Assembly (NCBI GenBank): GCA_019359215.1
Contig: JAHHHS010000037.1
Span: forward strand, 1 to 64,000
DNA: 64,000 bases
Direction of reading: 5' to 3'
DNA from: Nostoc indistinguendum CM1-VF10
Lineage (GTDB): Bacteria > Cyanobacteriota > Cyanobacteriia > Cyanobacteriales > Nostocaceae
Part shown: piece after piece, positions 28,312-37,106 of the stretch
Position numbering within the stretch: position 1 is the stretch's first letter
Layout of the letters: each line of letters opens with the position of its first letter
Translations under genes and position numbers: made by a program
Notes under the pieces: model-generated
Told to the model about the DNA's origin: nothing
Databases searched by the model: none
What the model saw: the letters and a program-made list of their open reading frames with translations, nothing else

Positions 28312-28623
28312 CTAGCTATCGCTGGGGTTCGTATTTTTCATTTTTAATTGCCTTACAGCCTGTCCAAAACCCAGCACAAGCAAAATATTAGAAAGCGTCA
28401 AAAATACTTCTGCACCACCGTGCAACCAATCCACATCTGCCAAAGACTTGCCATAATGCAATACAGCATAAATTCCGGCTGGGATGGTGATGGCAACAAA
28501 GACGAGAGTGCCATAAAATCCATACAGCGCTAAACGCGGCATTTGCGGACTGCGGCTGATAAACCACAAGAAACCCAAATAGGGAAACAGTGAAAGTGCA
28601 AACAGGGTTTCTTTAGAAATCAT
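28312..28623 (-). CDS. DUF3593-type membrane protein
   Basis: 103-residue protein with about three membrane helices: ETLFALSLFPYLGFLWFIS, LYGFYGTLVFVAITIPAGIY, and GGAEVFLTLSNILLVLGFG. It matches the DUF3593 family of cyanobacteria and plastids. Its start codon overlaps the stop of the preceding DUF2499 gene (ATGA overlap at 28620-28623), which indicates translational coupling. Function unknown; the phylogenetic spread suggests a thylakoid or plastid-related role (inference). Confidence 0.85.
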   Translation of the reverse strand: MISKETLFALSLFPYLGFLWFISRSPQMPRLALYGFYGTLVFVAITIPAGIYAVLHYGKSLADVDWLHGGAEVFLTLSNILLVLGFGQAVRQLKMKNTNPSDS

Positions 28624-28955
28624 TGTTCTGATTTGATAGGTTTTGGTTCAACAGTGTTAACAGACTTGGTAGAACGCCAAATCAAATACGCCGCTGCCCA
28701 AAGCGTAAAATTACCAACTAAGGTCATGGTAGCTTGAAGCGTTACCAGCCATTCCAGAGATTCGGCGTTGTCGAAATAATGCCAAGTACAAGCACACATG
28801 GCGCTGACTAAAGCTGGTAACATGGCAAGGGATAATCCCCACCAATTGCGGTTATTAGTAAGTTCGCCATAAGTCCAGATTAACCAAATGGCGACAATCC
28901 ACTCAATAACGCTAGAAATATGAATAATCCAGGTGGGAATTGATAGAGCGTGCAT
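28620..28955 (-). CDS. DUF2499-type membrane protein
   Basis: 111 residues with about three helices. It has MHALSIPTWIIHISSVIEWI at the start and SAMCACTWHYFDNAESLEWL near residue 51, matching DUF2499. It is the first gene of the coupled pair with the DUF3593 gene, and this pairing recurs in cyanobacteria. Function unknown. Confidence 0.85.
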   Translation of the reverse strand: MHALSIPTWIIHISSVIEWIVAIWLIWTYGELTNNRNWWGLSLAMLPALVSAMCACTWHYFDNAESLEWLVTLQATMTLVGNFTLWAAAYLIWRSTKSVNTVEPKPIKSEQ

Positions 28956-28959
28956 AACA

Positions 28960-28993
28960 AGTCAAAAGTCAAAAGTTAAAAGTCAAAAGTAAT
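28960..28993. repeat. Tandem heptamer repeat (aaaagtc)
   Basis: Four to five copies of agtcaaa/aaaagtc lie directly upstream of the DUF2499 start, in the divergent promoter region shared with csaB. Confidence 0.75.
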
Positions 28994-29130
28994 TTAGTTC
29001 TCTGTCTTTCTATAAGATCATCTCCTCACAAGAAAATTTATCTTTAGTTGGTAGGGTGACGGACATCTGAGCAATTTTTGAGAGAAAAGTTGATAATCTA
29101 AAATCTAAATCCTTTCATCCAAAATCTAAA

Positions 29131-30183
29131 ATGGCAAAGATGCGGGCGTTATTGTCTGGATACTACGGTAAAGGTAATGGTGGTGACGAAGCTTTGTTGG
29201 CAACGCTTTTGCAAATGTTACCATCTCACGTAACGCCTGTGGTGCTTTCTGGTAATCCAAAGGAAACGCGCGATCGCTACAATGTAGAAACTTGCGATCG
29301 CATGGCTGTTTTACCTGTACTGCAAGCTTTACGCTCAAGTGATGCCTTGATTTGGGGCGGCGGGAGTCTCATTCAGGATGTTACCAGCACTATCAGCCCA
29401 TTTTATTATGGGGGACTGATGGCATTGGCGCAGAAAATGGGTTTGAAAACTGTTGCTTGGGCGCAGGGTATTGGGCCGTTAGTGCGTCCGCAAACTCGTT
29501 GGTTGGCACGGCAAACATTTGGTAATTGTAGCAAAGTTAGTGTCCGCGATCGCGCCAGTGCGGCTTTATTATCTGATTGGCAAATTCCTTGTATTATAGC
29601 TCCTGACCCGGTTTGGGCGTTGGAATCGAAACCAGTACCAGGACTTTGGGATTTACCTGCGCCGAGAGTTGCAGTAACGTTGCGATCGCATCCTCAACTT
29701 ACAGAAACACGCCTAGCAAATTTAACTCGTGCTTTGGTGGATTTTCAAAAAGCTACGCAGGCTTTTATCTTACTACTACCGTTTCAAAAAAGTGAAGATT
29801 TGAGTATTGCCGAAGCCATTCAACCACACCTTAAAGATGTTAGCAAGATTTTATGTCTGGAAGATCCGCAACTTTTGAAAGGTGTGTTTCGCGGCGTGGA
29901 AATGGCAATAGGGATGCGCCTACACAGCTTGATTATGGCAGCATCTGTTGGTTGTCGCTGCTTTGCTCTCAGTTATGACCCCAAGGTAAATCGTCTCATG
30001 GAAGACTTGGAAATGCCTGGATGGGATTTAGCAAGTTTACCCAATGACCCCAATTTGATTAGTCTGACTTGGATGGAGCATTATGCTAATGGTGATCCGT
30101 TATCACCAGAGCAAATACAATCTTTAGTAGATAGAGCATTAATGCATCGCGAGTTGTTGAACGACGCTTTATGTAATAAGTAA
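29131..30183 (+). CDS. csaB: Polysaccharide pyruvyl transferase CsaB
   Basis: Transfers pyruvate from PEP to a cell-wall or exopolysaccharide sugar as a ketal. The start MAKMRALLSGYYGKGNGGDE shows the Gly-rich N-terminal motif, and ALIWGGGSLIQDVTSTISPF with VAWAQGIGPLVRP is characteristic of the PS_pyruv_trans family. The C-terminal His motif is GVEMAIGMRLHSLIMAASVG. 350 aa is the typical length. In other bacteria CsaB products anchor S-layer proteins; whether that applies here is inference. MAKM offers two possible starts, and MRALLSG is equally plausible. Confidence 0.92.
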   Translation: MAKMRALLSGYYGKGNGGDEALLATLLQMLPSHVTPVVLSGNPKETRDRYNVETCDRMAVLPVLQALRSSDALIWGGGSLIQDVTSTISPFYYGGLMALAQKMGLKTVAWAQGIGPLVRPQTRWLARQTFGNCSKVSVRDRASAALLSDWQIPCIIAPDPVWALESKPVPGLWDLPAPRVAVTLRSHPQLTETRLANLTRALVDFQKATQAFILLLPFQKSEDLSIAEAIQPHLKDVSKILCLEDPQLLKGVFRGVEMAIGMRLHSLIMAASVGCRCFALSYDPKVNRLMEDLEMPGWDLASLPNDPNLISLTWMEHYANGDPLSPEQIQSLVDRALMHRELLNDALCNK

Positions 30184-30586
30184 GACCAAAAAATGTAGAG
30201 CGAAGAGAATGCAAAACTTTGAAGACTAGCCCTTTCAAGTTGACTGGTAAAATCTCTTTTTTCTCTCTGCGTCCTCCACATCTGGAGCAGCTAAAAAGTA
30301 TTTTATTTAACCACAGAGGCGCAGAGAACGCAGAGTTAAAAGGTTAAAGGGTAGTTTCCAGTTACCCCTACAGGCAAGCAAGTGGCATGGAAAGACGCAT
30401 CTTTTTTGCCAATTTTATGGCGGGAACGTAGTAATTATCAAAAGTTTATAAAGTTATTATGAAAATAATCGGGAGTAATTATCAAATTTTTGTGAAGTAG
30501 CGATGAAAATACTTAAGTATCTATATCAAGATTGACTTCAGTGATATTATCTGCAAAATACAGAAATAATTATTGAGATTATTCCG
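30184..30586. other. Spacer with dispersed repeat
   Basis: Contains 'accacagaggcgcagagaacgcagag' near 30310, the counterpart of the repeat near 240-300. The remaining AT-rich part is presumably the leader of the next gene. No gene seen. Confidence 0.5.
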
Positions 30587-32062
30587 ATGATAAGCTTTGG
30601 CTTTTGGAATTTAATTATAGTACTTGTAGTTGCTTTTGTTCTCAAAAATAATTGGCGATTAGATGATGAAAAGGCAGCCTGGAAAAATTCTTTATTCTTA
30701 AAATCTCCTGTGATCCAAAGGTTGATACAATTTTTTCCTCAACCAATTGTTAACTTTTTCGTCCAAGCAGTTGTTGTATTAGTAGTTACAAGATTCCTCT
30801 GTTATACAGGTTGGCTAATATATTTCCTAAACCAGCCAAATCCACCTTTATGGGATTTCCAGTGGTATTATGTGGCGAGTAAATTGGCTCATCAGCATTT
30901 GAGTCCTTTTAATGTCGAGATTTTTAATCAGACTTTCTGTACCATAACTACGGTGTGTGGCTCTCTTCCACCGTTTGTCTATCCACCTAATATTATTCCT
31001 CTAATCTGGTTTTTGGGTTATTTTTCGATCAATAATGCATTTAAAATTTGGGTTGTAATGCATGTATTAGCAATCGCTTTGGCCTTATGGGGAGCGAATA
31101 TATTACTAGAGTCTAAGTCACGAGCCTTCAGAACTATTTGCACAATTTCGGTTGCCTTAATTTATGGCATAGTTCGCGATCTTCAAGTTGGTAATGTTGC
31201 AATTTTTATTGCAGTTCTTATCTTATGGATGTTTATCTTAGCTAGAAAAAATCAGGATATCCCAGCAGGAATTTGCTTGGGACTTGCCGTTTGTAAACCA
31301 ACGTTAGCTGCATTATTCGTTCTGTATTTTCTACTTAAAAGACGGTTCTCTCTAGTTTTTGTATCTATGATCACAGTAACTTGTTTAGGATTTTTAGGTC
31401 TAGCCTTGACAGGTAATTCTTTAACACAATTCGTGTCGGATGCATTTCGTGGATTTTCCCTCTGGCAAAACGATCCCGCAGTTAGCCCTTATATATCAAT
31501 CAGCCGTCTCGATTTGATGGTTGTGGGGCCGAGATTACTTCCCAATAACCCATTCTTTGCCAAGCTTTTGTCAAACTTAATCGTTTTGATACTTCTTGGT
31601 TTTGCGGGTTGGTATTGGTATCTACAGCAATCTCTCACCGACTGGTCAAAAAAAATATATTTAACAGAAATGGCAATAGTTTCTTGCTTGAGTATTGGTA
31701 TCACCTATTCGCAAGAAACTAGTTCTGTAATGTTAATACCTGCTGTTGTTTTTTTGCTAAATGATTTGCTGTATCAGATCAGGAATTGTAGATTTTCTAG
31801 GAGAAGAATGTCTGTTTGGTTAGCAGGGGTTTGCTGTCTTGCAGTGCAAACAGCAGTTATTCATGGCTGGCTCATCCACTCTCTAGCAAAGCGATGGAAT
31901 GTGAAAGCAGGGGAATTGCCATACATTATGAAAATAACTATCTTCGCCCTACCGAGTTATGCAGTTTTAGGAATCACCCTAAGTATTTTAGTTTTAGCAG
32001 TTAGTTCACTGCCTCAAAAACAAATGATGAAATTTGAATCTTTAAATAGGGTGGAAACTTAG
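30587..32062 (+). CDS. GT87-like (DUF2029) membrane glycosyltransferase
   Basis: Polytopic membrane protein of 491 aa with about 10-12 helices. The first luminal loop has WDFQWYYVASKLAHQHLSPF, matching the D-x-Y/F...A...G/L-x-x-P-Y/F signature of DUF2029 (GT87), whose studied members use polyprenyl-phosphate mannose as donor. A middle segment ICLGLAVCKPTLAALFVLYF also fits the family (KP in a membrane helix). The substrate cannot be told. AT-rich, monocistronic. Confidence 0.75.
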   Translation: MISFGFWNLIIVLVVAFVLKNNWRLDDEKAAWKNSLFLKSPVIQRLIQFFPQPIVNFFVQAVVVLVVTRFLCYTGWLIYFLNQPNPPLWDFQWYYVASKLAHQHLSPFNVEIFNQTFCTITTVCGSLPPFVYPPNIIPLIWFLGYFSINNAFKIWVVMHVLAIALALWGANILLESKSRAFRTICTISVALIYGIVRDLQVGNVAIFIAVLILWMFILARKNQDIPAGICLGLAVCKPTLAALFVLYFLLKRRFSLVFVSMITVTCLGFLGLALTGNSLTQFVSDAFRGFSLWQNDPAVSPYISISRLDLMVVGPRLLPNNPFFAKLLSNLIVLILLGFAGWYWYLQQSLTDWSKKIYLTEMAIVSCLSIGITYSQETSSVMLIPAVVFLLNDLLYQIRNCRFSRRRMSVWLAGVCCLAVQTAVIHGWLIHSLAKRWNVKAGELPYIMKITIFALPSYAVLGITLSILVLAVSSLPQKQMMKFESLNRVET

Positions 32063-32103
32063 AACATCAGGAGTCAACTGAATCCTAAAGTTTAAAACCC
32101 CTT

Positions 32104-32889
32104 TTACCTTTTACCACTGACAATCCCTGACCATTGAACTTTTTTCTCTTTTTCCCGACGGTAAGAAAAGAAATGCTTTGGAGTTTGGAAAGTACAATAA
32201 GGGGCGATCGCAATTTGTTCTGCACTAATCCCCATGTTTTCCAGTTGTAAAGTATTCACTCGCCGCACATCTAACCTTACCTTTCCCGGATTAGGATCTT
32301 CCAGTAAGGGTGAATTTGGTAATTCATGCAATGCTTGAACAATTTTTCGTTCGTCATCATCTGGTATAATGCTAGCCCCGATTTCGGCAGCAACCTCTAC
32401 AGAGACTTGGTAAACCTCACCAGCGATCGCTGGTCCCATCGCAATTCTCAAATCATCAAGCTTACTGCCTTGAGATTGTAATCGAGCGATCGCTAAGGGA
32501 ACAATCTTCTTGGCAGTCCCCCGCCAGCCTGCGTGTAATGCTGCCACCCGTCCAGTTTGCACATCCCCAATCAGCACGGGTGTACAATCTGCACTAGCTA
32601 CCCAAACGGCTTGTAGAGGCTGCTCGCTAACTAAACCATCTGCCGATGCTAAATCTTCCTCAGCAGAGCTTAAGAAGCTTTCAACTTCTTGGGGGGTGAG
32701 AACAGTGTTGCCATGAACCTGCTTTAAGCGATAGACTGATGCCTCTGGTTGCAATACTTCTGTGATAACTTGTGGCGATCGCGGCCAAAACTGCTGGGTA
32801 AAGAAGCCGTGATGCCAACGTTCCAGAATACTACAAGTTAGATAGGGCAGTCCTTCCCAATTGTGCCAGTGCCAAGTGTGCATCTTCAA
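32104..32889 (-). CDS. pgeF: PgeF/YfiH-type purine nucleoside phosphorylase (LACC1 family)
   Basis: Member of the former 'multicopper polyphenol oxidase' family, now known to include purine nucleoside phosphorylase/adenosine deaminase activity and editing of peptidoglycan precursors. Visible: HHGFFTQQFWPRSPQVI, VHGNTVLTP, ADGLVSEQPLQAVWVASADC and LHAGWRGTAKKIV, the conserved Cys and His metal-site region, plus MGPAIAGEVYQVS and SYRREK near the end. 261 aa is normal. It is divergent from birA, 71 bases away. Confidence 0.92.
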   Translation of the reverse strand: MKMHTWHWHNWEGLPYLTCSILERWHHGFFTQQFWPRSPQVITEVLQPEASVYRLKQVHGNTVLTPQEVESFLSSAEEDLASADGLVSEQPLQAVWVASADCTPVLIGDVQTGRVAALHAGWRGTAKKIVPLAIARLQSQGSKLDDLRIAMGPAIAGEVYQVSVEVAAEIGASIIPDDDERKIVQALHELPNSPLLEDPNPGKVRLDVRRVNTLQLENMGISAEQIAIAPYCTFQTPKHFFSYRREKEKKVQWSGIVSGKR

Positions 32890-32960
32890 CCAAACCTAAA
32901 CAGAAATCACTCATCAGCCAATCAATGCTAACTTGAACAACGGAATTTGGGTTAATTGCT

Positions 32961-33779
32961 GTGGGATTTAATCTGCAAAACTTGGAAGCAGCCTTGAAAG
33001 CAGGGCGTAAGTATACATATTTACCATTTTCCCTCCACTTTTTTGAAAGCGTCTCCTCAACTAACCAGACTCTTTGGCACTTACTCAACCAAGGGGCTAT
33101 TTCAGGAACAGTAGTAATCGCAACTGTACAATCTGCTGGGCGGGGACAATGGGGACGCGAGTGGATTTCTCCAGTTGGGGGATTATATCTTTCCGTGGCG
33201 ATTTCTTTCGACCACAAAATAGAGGCTACTGAAAGTTACCAGCTAACTTTCGCTACTGCTTGGGGAATTGCGTCTCAATTGCGCCAATGCGGTGTTGATG
33301 TTGGGATAAAATGGCCCAACGATTTAGTTTTAAATGGTCGCAAACTAGGCGGCATTTTGACAGAAACCAAAGTAAACAAAGGACAAATCACTCAAGCAGT
33401 AATTGGTGTTGGTATTAACTGGACAAACCCAGTACCCGAAACTGGAATAAATCTGGAATCGTGGCAAGCTTTGCAAGATTTCAGACCAATTTCTTGTCTA
33501 GAAATGCTCACCTCTATCGTCTTACTGGGAATAGAATCCGGTATGGAGTGCCTTTACCAAGAAGGAGTAAAGGTACTCTTGTCTCGCTATTTAGATTTGC
33601 TTACAAACATGGGTGATCGGGTGTACATCAATAATATTTCAGGTACAGTAGTTGGGGTGACTCCTCAAGGAAATTTACGAGTTGATTTGGAAACAGAGGA
33701 TACAAAACAACTAATTACACCGGAAATTTATATTGAACCCGGTACAATCAGTTTGGGGTACCATAAATCTTCCGTTTAA
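32961..33779 (+). CDS. birA: Biotin-[acetyl-CoA-carboxylase] ligase
   Basis: Attaches biotin to the carboxyl-carrier subunit of acetyl-CoA carboxylase. The catalytic core shows SSTNQTLWHL, QSAGRGQWGREW (GRGxxGR loop), and KWPNDLVLNGRKLGGIL with the catalytic Lys. The C-terminal SH3-like domain has GDRVYINNISGTVVGVTPQG. There is no N-terminal helix-turn-helix, so it is a ligase only and not a repressor. The GTG start at 32961 gives 272 aa; a later ATG would cut into the core. Confidence 0.93.
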   Translation: MGFNLQNLEAALKAGRKYTYLPFSLHFFESVSSTNQTLWHLLNQGAISGTVVIATVQSAGRGQWGREWISPVGGLYLSVAISFDHKIEATESYQLTFATAWGIASQLRQCGVDVGIKWPNDLVLNGRKLGGILTETKVNKGQITQAVIGVGINWTNPVPETGINLESWQALQDFRPISCLEMLTSIVLLGIESGMECLYQEGVKVLLSRYLDLLTNMGDRVYINNISGTVVGVTPQGNLRVDLETEDTKQLITPEIYIEPGTISLGYHKSSV

Positions 33780-33869
33780 ATTTGAGGTTTGTTCAAAATT
33801 TCGCTCTTTGGGCAAGACAAACCACTAGCATCATCTCTTTAGGCTAATTACACACAACTGAGAGAACAA

Positions 33870-35426
33870 ATGACGCAGCGCAATAATTCTGCCCATCATC
33901 GTTTGCATTACTTATGGCAGCAAGGTCTAACAAAAAAACGTTTTGCCTCAACACTACCAGCCCAGAGCCTCTGTTGGCTGAGTAGCGTCAGCCTCCTTAG
34001 CGGCGGCTTTGTGTTTGCCCAAACTGAAACACAAATAGATAATATTGTTCCTACTGTTGAAAATTTCCAGCCAACAGCAGTTACAAACCCAATTAAAAAA
34101 CAGACTGTTGCGCCCCAAGCAGCGCCAACGCAACCGGAATTTTCCCAACGGCGAACCACACTCAGACAAAAATTACGCAAGCCAGAGGTTGCTCAATCAA
34201 AACAGCCAGTTAGGCAGGCTACACCCAAAATCGAAGCTGCTGAACCTGTTGTTATTATCAGACAGTCAAAACCCAAAGTAGAAGCTTCCCAGGTTACTCC
34301 TGCAAGGGTAAGACAGGAAAAACCCAATACCCCTGTCCGCTCTTTACCTGAAAAACTCCCAGAAGTTGCTCAACCATCAAATAACTCGAACAGCGCTGTC
34401 AGTGCAACGACCGGGAAAACCAAGGATTATAGTAACGCCTATATTGATCCTAATAGTTATGACAGTGGTGCCACAGCTACTTATCAAGCACCAAATTCTG
34501 TAATTCTCACAGAACGCTCCAGTGGTTGTCGAGCCATTTTGCCGTCAGGACAAAGCGTATTAGGCGGCGTTTGCGCCAAAGCACCCCAAAGGAGTGTAGC
34601 TGATTCTAATCGTAAAGCAGCACCTAATTGGCTTAAAAGAAGTCAAAACGCACAATTACCCGTAGTTCCACCCGTGCGGCAAGTTGCAACTACTGGCAAC
34701 ACTAGCAGATGGCGTGCTGCTCAAAGTGGTTCTAGCGGTGTCACCAAGAGTGCATTTCGCCCTAATCGGTTTATCCCGAGTCCCGGCGAATTTAGCCCCA
34801 CAAGAGTGAGTGCAACTCCCATCGCACCCATTGGTGGGACTTTACCGCCACCAATGGCAGATGGCAACATTGCACCCCGCCCCAGCAACGTAGCTTACGA
34901 CTTCTCCCTAGCATCAGTATTGCCGCAAATCCCCTACGTGGGGAGAGTCGCCTATAGTGGTACGGGAATGATGTATCCACTATCTATTCCGGCTTCTATT
35001 ACTTCTGTATTTGGTTGGCGAGTTCATCCAATTACAGGTAATCAACGTTTCCATGCTGGTACAGACTTAGGTGCGCCTACAGGTACGCCAGTTTTGGCAG
35101 CTGCTGCTGGTCAAGTGGAAACAGCTAACTGGTTAGGCGGTTATGGTTTAACCGTTACCCTGAATCACAAATCGGCTCAACAAACTCTCTACGGTCATAT
35201 GTCAGAAATCTTTGTTCAACCCGGTCAGTGGGTAGAACCTGGAACCGTCATTGGGCGAGTTGGCAGCACCGGCAACTCCACAGGTCCTCACCTGCACTTT
35301 GAAGTCCGTCATCTGACACCGAATGGGTGGGTTGCTACTGACCCAGGCGTGCAGTTACAAAGCGGCCTCAGTCAGTTAGTACTAGGCTCACAAACCACTC
35401 AGGTAAGCCAAAAGCCAGGCAGCTAA
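33870..35426 (+). CDS. M23-family (LytM-type) peptidase, exported
   Basis: Predicted periplasmic zinc endopeptidase cutting peptide cross-links in peptidoglycan, or a divisome activator of the NlpD/EnvC type. N-terminal export signal (LPAQSLCWLSSVSLLSGGFV, about residues 28-47), a long Gln/Pro/Lys-rich low-complexity region, then the M23 domain: HAGTDLGAPTGTPVLAAA with His395 and Asp399, GHMSEIFVQPGQWVEPG, and STGPHLHFEVR with His474 and His476. All zinc ligands are present, so it is probably active. 518 aa. Confidence 0.92.
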   Translation: MTQRNNSAHHRLHYLWQQGLTKKRFASTLPAQSLCWLSSVSLLSGGFVFAQTETQIDNIVPTVENFQPTAVTNPIKKQTVAPQAAPTQPEFSQRRTTLRQKLRKPEVAQSKQPVRQATPKIEAAEPVVIIRQSKPKVEASQVTPARVRQEKPNTPVRSLPEKLPEVAQPSNNSNSAVSATTGKTKDYSNAYIDPNSYDSGATATYQAPNSVILTERSSGCRAILPSGQSVLGGVCAKAPQRSVADSNRKAAPNWLKRSQNAQLPVVPPVRQVATTGNTSRWRAAQSGSSGVTKSAFRPNRFIPSPGEFSPTRVSATPIAPIGGTLPPPMADGNIAPRPSNVAYDFSLASVLPQIPYVGRVAYSGTGMMYPLSIPASITSVFGWRVHPITGNQRFHAGTDLGAPTGTPVLAAAAGQVETANWLGGYGLTVTLNHKSAQQTLYGHMSEIFVQPGQWVEPGTVIGRVGSTGNSTGPHLHFEVRHLTPNGWVATDPGVQLQSGLSQLVLGSQTTQVSQKPGS

Positions 35427-35500
35427 GAATGGGGACTGGGGATTGGGAGATAAGGGAGAAACCAATGCCCCATTCCCAATGCCCAATGCCCCATGCCCAA
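35427..35500. repeat. Degenerate ccccaatgcccaatg tandem repeats between convergent genes
   Basis: Array of ccaatgcccc/cccaatg units between the stop codons of the M23 peptidase and riboflavin synthase genes, the same class as at 52012-52068 and 55298-55320. Confidence 0.65.
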
Positions 35501-36181
35501 TTACAAATACCCGTGTTCTGCTAAGAATGCGGGTGTAATGCCATCCATACTAGTTTCATCAGTGGCTCTGGTGTGTGGCTTTCCAGGGTCAAGGAATTTT
35601 TCAACGTATTTGCCGACAATATCCCCTTCTAGATTTACCAAACTCCCAGAAACCAAATAGCGAAGATTTGTCTCGGCATAAGTGAGGGGAATTACTGCCA
35701 CCTTGAATTGAGACAGTTCTGGTTCATATGCGGCTACTGTGAGACTGATGCCATTGACAGCTATGCTACCTTTAGGGACAATGTACCGTGCGATCGCCTC
35801 GGATGCAATAAAGGTCATTTCCCAAGAACTAGCCGTTTGTTCTGCCACTAGCAATCGACCAATGCCGTCTACATGACCCATCACAAAATGACCGCCAACT
35901 TTACTGCCCACCCTTAGCGACGCTTCTAAATTGACATATCTCTGTTGCGTTTGCTCACCTCCCAGAGTTGTGCGGCGTAGGGTTTCCGGTGAAGCCGTGG
36001 CGATAAATCCGTCTTTTAAAACTTTTTCTACTGTCAGGCAAACGCCATCTACTGCAACACTGTCACCATAAGCCAAATCTTGCATAATTACTTCACCCGG
36101 TTGGCTGACACAAGTAATTTGCCAAGAATCGCCCCCCAAGGGTTCCATCGTTCCTAATGCCTGGATTAATCCTGTAAACAC
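35501..36181 (-). CDS. ribE: Riboflavin synthase, alpha chain
   Basis: Converts two 6,7-dimethyl-8-ribityllumazine molecules into riboflavin and a pyrimidinedione. Two tandem lumazine-binding repeats are visible: MFTGLIQALGTMEPLGG ... DSVAVDGVCLTVEKVL in the first half and GKYVEKFL-preceding GSIAVNGISLTVAAYE in the second, with GHFVMGHVDGIG between them. 226 aa, full length. No FMN riboswitch was recognised upstream. Monocistronic. The symbol follows the ribE (alpha) convention, also called ribC in some species. Confidence 0.95.
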   Translation of the reverse strand: MFTGLIQALGTMEPLGGDSWQITCVSQPGEVIMQDLAYGDSVAVDGVCLTVEKVLKDGFIATASPETLRRTTLGGEQTQQRYVNLEASLRVGSKVGGHFVMGHVDGIGRLLVAEQTASSWEMTFIASEAIARYIVPKGSIAVNGISLTVAAYEPELSQFKVAVIPLTYAETNLRYLVSGSLVNLEGDIVGKYVEKFLDPGKPHTRATDETSMDGITPAFLAEHGYL

Positions 36182-36521
36182 GGCTTTTTTGTCAAACTAT
36201 CTCTATTTATTGCCTATTTTTGCTTGAAATCAATTGGTATTTATCACATAAATCTCCAACATTCAAGTATATTTTCTGACTTTTTTTCGTATAGGGATAT
36301 TAACACATTAGCATCCTTCACAAGGCATACTTGGGTAAGAAGGTTATTGTCTAAGAAGACCAATTTGACTTACTCTGGTTTTCACCACAAGTTCGGAGTT
36401 TAATAGAAGCAATTATAGAGAACGAATGCTTATGTTTATTACTGTCAACAAACCACCTAAAAAGGAGTGCTATTTGTTACAAAGCATTCAAGGCTCTCAA
36501 AGCATTGTAGAGGCTTAGGCA
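36182..36521. other. Spacer between divergent ribE and DUF151 genes
   Basis: 340 AT-rich bases. A purine-rich 'aaaaaggagtgct' occurs at about 36458 but is too far from the start codon to act as its ribosome-binding site. No riboswitch or small gene was seen. Confidence 0.4.
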
Positions 36522-37019
36522 ATGATTGAAATGAAAGTCGCTGGCATAGCATTAGATGCCATAACTCGCAGCCCGATCGTCCTTTTGAAAGATTCTTCAG
36601 ATCGGCGGGCTTTGCCAATTTACATCGGTCAGGAACAGGCTAGGGCAATTATGGGTGCGCTGGAGAATCAGAAGCCTCCCAGGCCCTTAACCCACGACCT
36701 GATTGTGAATATTCTAGAGACTTGGAACATGACTCTAGAAAAAGTGATTATTCATTCTTTGCAAAAGGATACATTTTATGCAGCTTTAATCGTCCAGCAA
36801 GGCGAGGTCAAAAAAGAAATTGATGCGCGTCCTAGCGATGCGATCGCTATTGCCCTCCGTACAAATACTCCTATTTGGGTAATGGAAGAAGTGATTGCTG
36901 ATGCTTCTATCCCTGTTGATCGTGATGCAGATGAAGCCGAACAGCAAGCCTTCCGTGAATTTATTTCTAATCTCCGTCCTGAAGATTTGATCAAGCGCTT
37001 TGGTAATGACGACAGCTAA
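36522..37019 (+). CDS. Bifunctional nuclease family protein (DUF151)
   Basis: 165 aa. MIEMKVAGIALDAITRSPIV, then VLLKDSSDRRALPIYIGQEQ, ARAIMGALENQ and EIDARPSDAIAIALRTNTPI are the classic DUF151 blocks. A Glu/Asp-rich UVR-like C-terminal tail (DADEAEQQAFREFISNLRPEDL) follows. Plant and bacterial relatives have been reported to have RNase and DNase activity; the role in cyanobacteria is not known. Confidence 0.9.
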   Translation: MIEMKVAGIALDAITRSPIVLLKDSSDRRALPIYIGQEQARAIMGALENQKPPRPLTHDLIVNILETWNMTLEKVIIHSLQKDTFYAALIVQQGEVKKEIDARPSDAIAIALRTNTPIWVMEEVIADASIPVDRDADEAEQQAFREFISNLRPEDLIKRFGNDDS

Positions 37020-37026
37020 AAAAGTT

Positions 37027-37097
37027 ATGAGTTAGGAGTTAGAAGCTATGAATTACTTCTTCCAACTTCTAACTCCTAACTTCTAACTCCTAACTCT
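37027..37097. repeat. Tandem taactcc/gttagga repeat array
   Basis: Units of gagttag then an inverted array of ctaactc/cttctaa, so the tract can also fold back on itself. The same class of unit is translated inside murD and the U32 peptidase. It ends just before the next gene. Confidence 0.8.
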
Positions 37098-37106
37098 TTG
37101 TTAAAG

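Noticed and set aside
35501..36521. FMN riboswitch upstream of riboflavin synthase
   Set aside because: The spacer lacks the conserved RFN blocks as far as can be seen by eye.
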